Assembly: GCF_902459525.1 (NCBI RefSeq)
Contig: NZ_LR699166.1
Coordinates: 845,501 to 909,500, forward strand
Origin: Sideroxydans sp. CL21
GTDB lineage: Bacteria > Pseudomonadota > Gammaproteobacteria > Burkholderiales > Gallionellaceae
Direction: 5' to 3'
Length of the DNA stretch: 64,000 nucleotides
Each line of letters begins with the position of its first letter. Position 1 is the first letter of the stretch. Positions 1 to 6,680 of the stretch are shown here, in pieces. The position numbers and the translations under genes are program-made. The notes under the pieces were generated by a model. The model had not been told where the DNA came from and did no database searches. It saw only the letters and a program-made list of their open reading frames with translations.

Positions 1-588
1 GGGCAGGTTGAGTGCCGCCAGCACTTTGAGCGCCGCGTAGGCATCGTTTGCCGCGTAGAGCATTTGCTGCGGGGTGAGTTGAGGCTGCGACCAATTGGAG
101 GTCGTGGCCTTCTTCGACTTGGCAAAGCGCTGATTGAAGACCAATCCCACTGCGGTACGGACGCCGATTTCTTTCTGGTAGCCGTTCATGCGGAACACCG
201 TATTGAGATCCACCACCCCGCCAAACTTGACGCCCAGTTTTGAAAAGATCTGTCCGCTATCCGATTTAAGTCCGAAGCCAACCTTGATGATCTGAGCCGA
301 TTGCAACAGCTCGATCAGGTACGGCAGTCCCTCGGTTCGGTGCACCTGAAACAGGTAGGCCTTGTTGTGCAGGGAAAACTGCACAACGTGCGGCCCTTCA
401 CTGATATCGCCCGTGACAAACGTTGGCCTGGATTCCGTATCGAAGCCAACGATGCCCGCAGCCTTGATTTCGGCAGTGGCTGCGGCAAACTCTTCAGCGC
501 TCATCGGGACATGGATGCGTTCCAGCGTGAGACCGTCAAACGGTTCCAGCAGCGAGATCTCGGGCTTGGTCGGGGCGACTTTTTTCAT
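1..588 (-). CDS. 3'-5' exonuclease domain protein (RNase D-like), 3' end beyond window
   Basis: The reading frame starts at an ATG at 588 and runs off the left edge, giving the first 196 residues. It carries the DEDD-exonuclease first motif, GFDTES (about residues 47-52), then a segment with VVDLNTVFR, and near the cut end AANDAYAALKVL, which matches the DEDDy third motif (YxxxD-like context). Such proteins remove nucleotides from RNA or DNA 3' ends with two metal ions. The sequence shows only the exonuclease fold; no HRDC domain is visible in the part present. The substrate is unknown. It could be a stand-alone RNase D-like ribonuclease. The start is supported by the in-frame ATG followed by a lysine-rich leader. 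Confidence 0.8.
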   Translation of the reverse strand, partial: MKKVAPTKPEISLLEPFDGLTLERIHVPMSAEEFAAATAEIKAAGIVGFDTESRPTFVTGDISEGPHVVQFSLHNKAYLFQVHRTEGLPYLIELLQSAQIIKVGFGLKSDSGQIFSKLGVKFGGVVDLNTVFRMNGYQKEIGVRTAVGLVFNQRFAKSKKATTSNWSQPQLTPQQMLYAANDAYAALKVLAALNLP

Positions 589-637
589 AGGGAGAGAGCG
601 GGGTATTTGAATTGCGAAACTGCTTTCTTTCGCTCAG

Positions 638-1564
638 TTAGGGCATCCCTGCCACATGGCGTGTCTCATTGAGTTTTGCCAGTTTCGCCTTCAGTTCCGG
701 CAAGATGGCCGCGACCGCTTTTTCGCCCTCGAGTACGGCCTTGTTGCGGCCACTTATGTCGGTCGAGGGCAGGCCGGAGGTAACGGGCCAGATGACGATA
801 TCCGCGCTGGATTGCTCGTGGCGATTGATGGTCTGCACAAAAATGGAAAAGGTTTGCCACAGAATATCGGTGATGCCTGACGTGCTTTTGTCTTCTGGAC
901 GATCTGAAATGTCGACGGCGATGACAAAATCCGCACCCAATGAACGAGCTACACTTGCCGGTACGGGCGCGACCAGTCCGCCGTCCACGTATTCCTGTCC
1001 GTTGATGGTGACGGGCTCGAAAAACACCGGCACTGAAGACGAGGCGCGGACTGCCATGCCGGTATTGCCGGAGCGGAACACGACCATCTCACCGGTGCGC
1101 AGGTTGGTGGCAACAGCAGCAAAGGTCTTGCCGAGCTTTTCCATAGGCAGGCCGTGTACGTTCCTGTTGATGTAGTCCTGCAGCGCTTGCCCCTTGATGC
1201 ATCCCCTTTTATTGGAGATCACCGTTTCGACAACGCATTGATACATGCCCGAACCGTCGAGAACCTGGTCTTCATTCATGTTCATCGACAGTTCCTGAAT
1301 TTGAAAGCCGTTGAGTCCTCCCGCATAGAGTGCACCGACGACAGAGCCGGCACTGGTGCCCACGACGATGTCGGCGGAGATGCCCTGTGCCTCCAGCGCC
1401 TTGATCACGCCGATGTGGGCGAAACCCCGTGCCGCGCCGCCGCCCAATGCGATCGCGATCCTGGCGGGCTGGCGCTCCACCACGGGCGGAGGTGGCGTTA
1501 TTTTGGGGCTGGTACAAGCTGTTGTGACGAGCAACAAAAGGACTGCGAATGCATTTATCTTCAT
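638..1564 (-). CDS. Patatin-like phospholipase lipoprotein (RssA/NTE type)
   Basis: This 308-residue protein begins with a lipoprotein signal peptide: a hydrophobic stretch followed by the lipobox TTAC, with Cys17 the likely lipidated residue. The patatin core follows: the oxyanion glycine motif GGGAARGFAH (about residues 41-50), the nucleophile elbow GTSAGS and the catalytic DGG. The serine-aspartate dyad is therefore complete. The family hydrolyses acyl esters of phospholipids or lysophospholipids. With a lipid anchor it probably acts at the inner face of the outer membrane or outer face of the inner membrane. It is preceded by a terminator at 1594-1637, so it probably has its own promoter. 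Confidence 0.88.
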   Translation of the reverse strand: MKINAFAVLLLLVTTACTSPKITPPPPVVERQPARIAIALGGGAARGFAHIGVIKALEAQGISADIVVGTSAGSVVGALYAGGLNGFQIQELSMNMNEDQVLDGSGMYQCVVETVISNKRGCIKGQALQDYINRNVHGLPMEKLGKTFAAVATNLRTGEMVVFRSGNTGMAVRASSSVPVFFEPVTINGQEYVDGGLVAPVPASVARSLGADFVIAVDISDRPEDKSTSGITDILWQTFSIFVQTINRHEQSSADIVIWPVTSGLPSTDISGRNKAVLEGEKAVAAILPELKAKLAKLNETRHVAGMP

Positions 1565-1593
1565 GGTTTCAATTTAAGGGTAGGTATTCGGCC

Positions 1594-1637
1594 AAAAAAG
1601 CTGATGCTACCGGTTCAAACAAGTTCCGGTACATCAG
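1594..1637 (-). terminator. Rho-independent terminator after the small gene at 1675-1977
   Basis: Read on the minus strand, a stem of about 12 bp (CTGATG-ACCGG paired with CCGGT-CATCAG, one bulged base per arm) encloses a 12-nt loop and is followed by CTTTTTT at 1599-1594. It lies between the stop of the 100-residue gene and the start of the patatin gene and fits an intrinsic terminator for the former. Confidence 0.6.
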
Positions 1638-1674
1638 GCGCATGTCATTTGGGGACCATTTTGAAGCGGTCCCT

Positions 1675-1977
1675 TCAGTCAGGAAAGAGCGCCTGCCAGG
1701 CATCTTCAGCACCGACAAGCAAACTCAGTCCGTCCCGCGAGGGCCTTGCACAAGGATCGGCATCCACCGCTTTCGCCAATGCAACCGCGTCGGGCGAGAA
1801 GTAGACTTTGACCTCGCAATGGAGGTGCCCTTCCGATTCGTGCCGCATGAAAATCGCAATTTTGCCCGAGCTGCCGGATTTTTCGTATGTTGACAAGAAG
1901 AGCGCTTCGAGTTGTGACGACGCTTCTCCAGCCAACATCGCATCGCCGAGATTTTTGGTGAACCATGCGCTCGTCAC
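1675..1977 (-). CDS. Hypothetical protein, 100 aa
   Basis: A 100-residue soluble protein that I do not recognise. The only start after the upstream in-frame stop is a GTG at 1977. It has no signal peptide, membrane segment or cysteine cluster. The composition is balanced, with a predicted alpha/beta mix, and the central stretch KIAIFMRHESEGHLHCEV looks like paired beta strands. It is followed by an intrinsic terminator, which supports it being a real transcription unit. GC content and codon use match the neighbours. It may be a lineage-restricted conserved protein; no function can be inferred. Confidence 0.55.
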   Translation of the reverse strand: MTSAWFTKNLGDAMLAGEASSQLEALFLSTYEKSGSSGKIAIFMRHESEGHLHCEVKVYFSPDAVALAKAVDADPCARPSRDGLSLLVGAEDAWQALFPD

Positions 1978-2049
1978 GATTTCATTGCTCCGCTACTCCG
2001 TGCATATCGATCAGTTGTTTGAACAAGCAACCTTTGCACTATGCGCAAG

Positions 2050-2904
2050 TTAGTAGAGAACCTCCAGCCAGCGGCCTTCGGTGGCCAACTCGTTGCGTTT
2101 TGTCATCCACGCCTCGGAACCGACGATGCCGGTCATTGCATTGTCGATCATGCCGAGCATCTGCGTCATGCCTGCCACATAGACGCGGCTGTCCGGGCTG
2201 TTCACTATTTCCCAAACTTCGGCTGCATTTTGTTCGATAGCCTGATTCAAGGCGATCGGCGCATTGAAGGCGGGGCGAGGGCTCACCGCCTGGAAGGCCT
2301 TGAACGTCGGCTGGTCGAAATAGTTGCCCAGATCGTTGTTGGCATCATTCAGGTAAAGCATTTCCAGTCCGGTACGCGCGCCATGAAACAAGCGCACTTT
2401 GCCTTTCCAGCCTCCGTACTGTTCGTAGATCATGCGGATCAGCCCCCTGAACGGCGCGATGCCGGTACCCATGCCGATCATCAGCAGGTTGGCATCCATA
2501 TTCTTCGGGACGACGAAAGGATAGCCGACCGGGCCGGAAAATTTGATGTCGCTTCCGGGTTGCATGTTGCACAGGTAGTTTGAAGCGACCCCCCCATACT
2601 CTTCGCCACTGGCGTCGTCCATGTAGAAACAGCGGCGAACGCAAATCTCGAATTGCGCTCCGGCGTCGGACTGGTCTGTGTCGGCAATCGAATAAAGCCG
2701 CGTGTGATAGGGGTTGCCGTATTGGCCTGGGGCGAGGACGCGGATGCAACTGCCCACCCTGCTGTCGAAGTAAGGATCATTCGTTTTGAACACCATTTGC
2801 CTGACTTCTTCCCGCGAAGCTTCCGGCGTGATGCGCTTTGAGCTCACTAGCTTTGCGGTATAGATCATTGAGTCGCCCGCCCCGTCTGTAACTGGATTCA
2901 ACAT
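2050..2904 (-). CDS. Ferredoxin--NADP+ reductase, plant-type fold
   Basis: This 284-residue flavoprotein moves electrons between ferredoxin and NADP(H). FAD binding is shown by RLYSIADT (RxYS motif), and NADP binding by GMGTGIAPFRGLIR, LFHGARTGLEMLY and YVAGMTQMLGMID. The C-terminus ends in an aromatic residue (WLEVLY), as in plant-type FNRs, where it stacks on the flavin. The start at 2904 is chosen over an upstream in-frame start at 3027 because AAGGAG sits seven bases before it and conserved sequence begins soon after. It is similar to the petH-type enzymes of cyanobacteria and some proteobacteria rather than short Fpr. The gene lies alone downstream of the M48 protease gene, with a 174-bp gap. 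Confidence 0.87.
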   Translation of the reverse strand: MLNPVTDGAGDSMIYTAKLVSSKRITPEASREEVRQMVFKTNDPYFDSRVGSCIRVLAPGQYGNPYHTRLYSIADTDQSDAGAQFEICVRRCFYMDDASGEEYGGVASNYLCNMQPGSDIKFSGPVGYPFVVPKNMDANLLMIGMGTGIAPFRGLIRMIYEQYGGWKGKVRLFHGARTGLEMLYLNDANNDLGNYFDQPTFKAFQAVSPRPAFNAPIALNQAIEQNAAEVWEIVNSPDSRVYVAGMTQMLGMIDNAMTGIVGSEAWMTKRNELATEGRWLEVLY

Positions 2905-3078
2905 TGCTTTCTCCTTCAAGTGATTGAACATTGCCGGCCGGCAGGCGCGCTCTGTCGCGCACACCGGGATCGTTTGCCCTCGGGCATTTAGGGCGTTGCG
3001 CCAATTGGGGCGTAACGAATCAGTCATGCATCGACCAAGACCATCAGTTTTCGCTCAACGCTTGAATCCGGTCGCAGC

Positions 3079-4500
3079 CTACTTTTTCTTGTTGTAAGCG
3101 GCGGCGATTTCGCGGTACTGCTTGAGCTCGGTCTCGATGGTGGAGAGCTGGTAATAATCGTTGCCTGCCTGCTTGGCCAGTTCAAGCTGCTCGATCGTGC
3201 CGGCCAGGTCGCCGTGCAGGATATGAAGATAGGCCAGCATGTGATGCTCTTCCTGGCGCCTGCCCAGCGCGGCATAGGCACGCGCTTCCAGATCGTAAAG
3301 TTTCGGGTCGTTGCCGTCGCGATTGACCTGGTCGTCCAGCAGTTTCAGTGCTTCGGTGTAACGCTGGTCCTGCAGCAGCACTTCTGCATAGTCGTAGATC
3401 AACGCATGGTGTTCGGGGAAATTCTTCAGTTCGGTACTATAGTAGGCAATGACATCCTTGTCCGGTTTTTCCAGTTGTATGATCCGTCCACCCAGCGTTT
3501 CGATGGTTGCGTTGACGGGAGCCTGCTTTTGCAAAATGGCGAATTCCTGTTCCGCGCGTTGCGGCTGGTTGTTGCGCAGCAAAGCCAATACCAGACCGTA
3601 ACGGTGCGCGATCGGATTGCCGAATCTTTTTGCGCCCAGGGCTTCGTCGAAGAAGGCAACGGCTTCCTGCGGCGGCTTCTGAATGGCGATGATGCGCGAG
3701 CGCATCAGCTGGAAATCCAGACTGTCCGGTACCAGATGGTAGGGGATTTGTTCCACCCGGTTTTCCACCTCGGCGATACGTTCATGGGTGACCGGGTGGG
3801 TGCGCAGATAGGAGGGCGTATTTCCTTCCACAAGCTGCGTGGCTTTCTGCATGCGCTCGAAAAAAGCGGGCATGGCGCGCGTGTCGAAGCCCGATTTTTC
3901 GAGGGTGGCGAGCCCGAAGCGGTCGGCTTCCCTTTCGTTCTGGCGCGTAAAGTTGAGCTGGTGCTGTATTGTCCCCGCCTGGGCGCCGACGATACCGGCG
4001 GTTGCGGCATCCGGACTGTTGCGTGCGGCAAGAATGGCCACCGCAAGCGTGGCCAGCGCGGCAAGCGAATCGTAACGCTGGCCGTAGACCATACGCGCGT
4101 AGTGATGCTGGGTGACGTGCGAGACTTCGTGGCCCAATACCGAAGCCAGTTCTGACTCGTCTTGCGCCAGCAGTATCAGCCCGGTGTTGACGCCGACAAA
4201 GCCGCCGGGCAATGCAAAGGCGTTGATGGCATCGTCGTTGATGGCGAAGAATTCGAACGAATCCCCGGGTTCGGTACTGTTTGCCACAAGCCGCCCGCCA
4301 AGGTGATTGAGGTAATCGGAGATCTCCGGATCGTCCAGATAAGTATTGCTGGCGCGAATCTGGAACATGCTCTGTTCGCCGATCTGGCGCTCGATTTGAG
4401 GAGAAATTATTTCCTGCGACACATCGCCCAGGTCCGGCAGACCGTCAGCGTAAGCAATGAGTGGCAACGTGAAGAGTACGGAAAGAAGGGACGTTTTCAT
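3079..4500 (-). CDS. Periplasmic M48 zinc metalloprotease with TPR repeats (BepA/YfgC-like)
   Basis: A 473-residue secreted protease. An N-terminal signal peptide (MKTSLLSVLFTLPLIAYADG) is followed by an M48 domain with the zinc motif HEVSH (about residues 121-125) and a downstream EREADRFG helix that supplies the third ligand. The C-terminal half contains tetratricopeptide-like helices (for example YDYAEVLLQDQRYTEALKLL). In E. coli BepA this arrangement serves outer-membrane protein quality control at the BAM and Lpt machinery; that role is inferred here. An in-frame Met at 4536 is an alternative start. The gene is divergent from the kinase gene, sharing a 126-bp region with a 16-bp palindrome. 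Confidence 0.88.
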   Translation of the reverse strand: MKTSLLSVLFTLPLIAYADGLPDLGDVSQEIISPQIERQIGEQSMFQIRASNTYLDDPEISDYLNHLGGRLVANSTEPGDSFEFFAINDDAINAFALPGGFVGVNTGLILLAQDESELASVLGHEVSHVTQHHYARMVYGQRYDSLAALATLAVAILAARNSPDAATAGIVGAQAGTIQHQLNFTRQNEREADRFGLATLEKSGFDTRAMPAFFERMQKATQLVEGNTPSYLRTHPVTHERIAEVENRVEQIPYHLVPDSLDFQLMRSRIIAIQKPPQEAVAFFDEALGAKRFGNPIAHRYGLVLALLRNNQPQRAEQEFAILQKQAPVNATIETLGGRIIQLEKPDKDVIAYYSTELKNFPEHHALIYDYAEVLLQDQRYTEALKLLDDQVNRDGNDPKLYDLEARAYAALGRRQEEHHMLAYLHILHGDLAGTIEQLELAKQAGNDYYQLSTIETELKQYREIAAAYNKKK

Positions 4501-4572
4501 GAACCATATGATAACACTGACCCTTTTGAGTTCCATGACGGACTGCAATCCCTTGTAAAATGTGTGCTTTCT

Positions 4573-4588
4573 GGACAGCGCGCTGTCC
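4573..4588. promoter_or_regulatory. 16-bp perfect palindrome in the protease/kinase divergent region
   Basis: GGACAGCGCGCTGTCC is a perfect two-fold palindrome located 39 bp upstream of the kinase start and 73 bp upstream of the protease start. Its size and position fit a dimeric-repressor operator acting on the kinase/rhodanese/TusA operon. No regulator is identified, and it could equally be a chance palindrome in GC-rich DNA. Confidence 0.35.
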
Positions 4589-4626
4589 GGCACGCAAAAT
4601 GCGCGCCTCTAAAGGTTTTCAGGTTT

Positions 4627-5919
4627 ATGGACAAGGTCGGCAAATACGAGATCGTTAAGGAACTGGGACGCGGTGCAACCAGCACCGTTTATCTCGCGCT
4701 CGACCCGTTCAACCAGCAGCAAGTCGCGCTCAAGGTATTCAACCTTAATGTCTTGCACGACAGGACTCGCGCCAAAGCCTATCGCAAGCTTCTTCTCACC
4801 GAAGCATCCCTTGCCGGGAAGCTGTCTCATCCCCATATTGTAAAAATTTTCGATGCCATGATGGAAGGCGACGTGAACTATATGGTGATGGAATACGTCG
4901 AAGGCGAGACGCTGGAGAAATACGGCGAGGTCGATCACCTGATGGATCTGGGGCGCATCGCCGAGATCATCTATAAATGCTGCAAGGCGCTTGAATATGC
5001 GCAGTATCAGGGGGTTACCCATCGCGATATCAAGCCAGCCAACATCCTTATCAGTGGCGAGAGCGATATCAAGATATCCGACTTCGGTGCGGCGGTCATT
5101 GATAACCAGCAGAGCACACAGGTAAGCGGAGTGGGATCGCCGGCCTATATGTCTCCGGAGCAGATCAAGGAACAGCCGCTGACCCACCAGACCGATATTT
5201 ATTCGCTGGGCGTGACCATGTACAGGCTGCTCACCGGCAAGCTGCCGTTCGAAGCGGCCAACAGCTACAGCATGATTTACCAGATCATGAACATTGACCC
5301 GCCGCCGCCCAGCACCTATCGCCCGGAGATACCTGCCGAACTGGATGCCATCGTGCTGCGTGCCATGTGCAAGGAAAAGGAACATCGCTACCAGACCTGG
5401 GACGAGTTCGCGCGCGACCTGGTGGCGTTCATCACCCACAACGTGCCGCAGCAGGAAGAAATCTTCGATACCGAAAAGTTCGACACCTTGCGCGACTTGA
5501 ATTTCTTCAGGAACTTCAGCGATGTCGAGCTGTGGGAGGTGTTGCGTATCAGCGAATGGCACAGGGTGGACAAGGACGAATCGATCATTCACGAGGGCGA
5601 GGAAGGGCATCGCTTCTTTGTCATCGCCAACGGTTCGGTGCGCGTGGTCAAGCAGGGCAGGTTGTTGAGCCTGCTGCACAAGGGCGATTGCTTCGGCGAG
5701 ATGGCGCACCTTTCCGGCAAGAATGCGCGGCGCACTACCGACGTGATCACCAAGACCGAGGTGTCGCTGATCGAAGTCGATCCCGAGATGCTGGCACGCG
5801 CAACGGCGAGCTGCCGTTACCAGTTCAGCGAGGCATTTCTGGCGATATTGGTGAGACGGTTGTCCATGGCGAACACGCGCATCGCGCGGCTGCTGAGCGA
5901 CCATGGGGATGAACAATGA
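4627..5919 (+). CDS. Serine/threonine protein kinase with C-terminal cyclic-nucleotide-binding-like domain
   Basis: A 430-residue soluble Hanks-type kinase. The glycine-rich loop GRGATSTV (14-21), ATP-anchoring Lys36 in ALKVF, catalytic HRDIKPAN (His132-Arg133-Asp134), metal-binding DFG (Asp152) and the SPAYMSPEQ activation-loop segment are all intact, so it should be active. Residues from about 290 form a cNMP-binding fold: FRNFSDVELWEVL, IIHEGEEGHRFFVI and the phosphate-cassette-like GDCFGEMAHLSGKNARR. The arginine after the FGE motif is present but displaced, so the ligand is uncertain. No transmembrane helix is visible, unlike PknB types. The start at 4627 places the N-terminus at the kinase domain. 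It overlaps the rhodanese gene by 17 bases, implying translational coupling. Confidence 0.9.
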   Translation: MDKVGKYEIVKELGRGATSTVYLALDPFNQQQVALKVFNLNVLHDRTRAKAYRKLLLTEASLAGKLSHPHIVKIFDAMMEGDVNYMVMEYVEGETLEKYGEVDHLMDLGRIAEIIYKCCKALEYAQYQGVTHRDIKPANILISGESDIKISDFGAAVIDNQQSTQVSGVGSPAYMSPEQIKEQPLTHQTDIYSLGVTMYRLLTGKLPFEAANSYSMIYQIMNIDPPPPSTYRPEIPAELDAIVLRAMCKEKEHRYQTWDEFARDLVAFITHNVPQQEEIFDTEKFDTLRDLNFFRNFSDVELWEVLRISEWHRVDKDESIIHEGEEGHRFFVIANGSVRVVKQGRLLSLLHKGDCFGEMAHLSGKNARRTTDVITKTEVSLIEVDPEMLARATASCRYQFSEAFLAILVRRLSMANTRIARLLSDHGDEQ

Positions 5920-6262
5920 TTTTTTTGAAGTGGAGAACGTAGAAGTGGCTGAGTTTAAAAATATCACCGTAACCGAATTACCGAATCTGATCGCCAGCGG
6001 CAAGGCACAGCTGGTGGATGTGCGCACCGATGCCGAGATTGCGCGCGGCCGTATCAAAGGCGCGATCTGTCTGCCGCTGCATCTGTTGCCGCTGCGTTTG
6101 CAGGACCTGGATACAAAGAAGACCACGGTATTCTATTGCCAGGTGGGCGGACGTTCCGCGCAGGCTGCCGCATTTGCCGCGGCACAGGGGCTGGGGGACG
6201 TCTACAACCTGCAGGGCGGCATCATGGCCTGGGCGCAGTCGGGCGGAGAAATCGTCGCGTGA
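5903..6262 (+). CDS. Rhodanese-like sulfurtransferase
   Basis: A 119-residue single-domain rhodanese. The catalytic Cys79 sits in the loop CQVGGRS, flanked by VDVRTDAEIARGRIKGA (the DVR..E..GxI.GA motif) and the C-terminal YNLQGGIMAW motif. The six-residue active loop is typical of sulfur-transferring rather than phosphatase-type members. The start is uncertain: ATG at 5903 or 5909, or GTG at 5946 preceded by GGAG. It overlaps the kinase gene at its start and the TusA-like gene by 4 bases at its end, so the three are almost certainly co-translated. It probably passes persulfide sulfur to the TusA-like partner. Confidence 0.9.
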   Translation: MGMNNDFFEVENVEVAEFKNITVTELPNLIASGKAQLVDVRTDAEIARGRIKGAICLPLHLLPLRLQDLDTKKTTVFYCQVGGRSAQAAAFAAAQGLGDVYNLQGGIMAWAQSGGEIVA

Positions 6263-6495
6263 GCGGCATCGCCTTCGATGTCGAACTGGATGTGCGGCAA
6301 ATGGCCTGCCCGATGCCTATCCTGCGTGCCAAGAAATCGCTGTCTGGGATGAGCGCGGGACAGGTGCTGAAGATAGTCGCGACCGACAAGGGTTCGCCCA
6401 AGGACTTCGTGGATTTCTGCAAAAAGACGGGGAACGAATTGCTCTCGTCGACTGAAGCCGGCGGCGAATTCATCTTCCTGATCCGCCGCCGCTGA
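6259..6495 (+). CDS. TusA-family sulfur carrier protein
   Basis: A 78-residue protein beginning with GTG at 6259 inside the rhodanese stop (GTGA overlap). It has the SirA/TusA signature CPMPIL, with Cys17 as the sulfur-accepting residue in a C-P-x-P motif, followed by the two-layer alpha/beta pattern (AKKSLSGMSAGQVLKIVATD). The family relays persulfide sulfur for tRNA thiolation, molybdenum cofactor synthesis or dissimilatory sulfur oxidation. Which of these applies cannot be read from the sequence. Pairing with a rhodanese is common in sulfur oxidisers; being downstream of a kinase is not. The longer open frame back to 6136 is rejected because that part is rhodanese-coding. Confidence 0.88.
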   Translation: MSGIAFDVELDVRQMACPMPILRAKKSLSGMSAGQVLKIVATDKGSPKDFVDFCKKTGNELLSSTEAGGEFIFLIRRR

Positions 6496-6680
6496 ACGCT
6501 GTCAAATACCCCCCGCCGTATAAGCTCGTCTGATGGCGTTCTTCAGGCGGTATTCGTCAAAACTGCCGTCAATAGGCGATTTACATGATGTACGCCTGAA
6601 GATTGGCGTACTGATTGGTCTGCGGGCTGGGTGTCTTGGCTGTCCGCTTGGGCACCAAAAACGTGACCTCCCTACAGTGA
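6496..6680. other. Non-coding gap between convergent tusA-like and valS genes
   Basis: The 185-bp gap between converging genes contains no credible reading frame and no clear terminator stem-loop with a T tract. I see nothing else in it. Confidence 0.5.

Noticed and set aside
4609-6126. 505-residue open frame on the minus strand
   Set aside because: It lies antisense to the kinase, rhodanese and part of its neighbour; the protein is low-complexity, His/Arg/Val-rich and matches nothing. The plus-strand genes have intact motifs.
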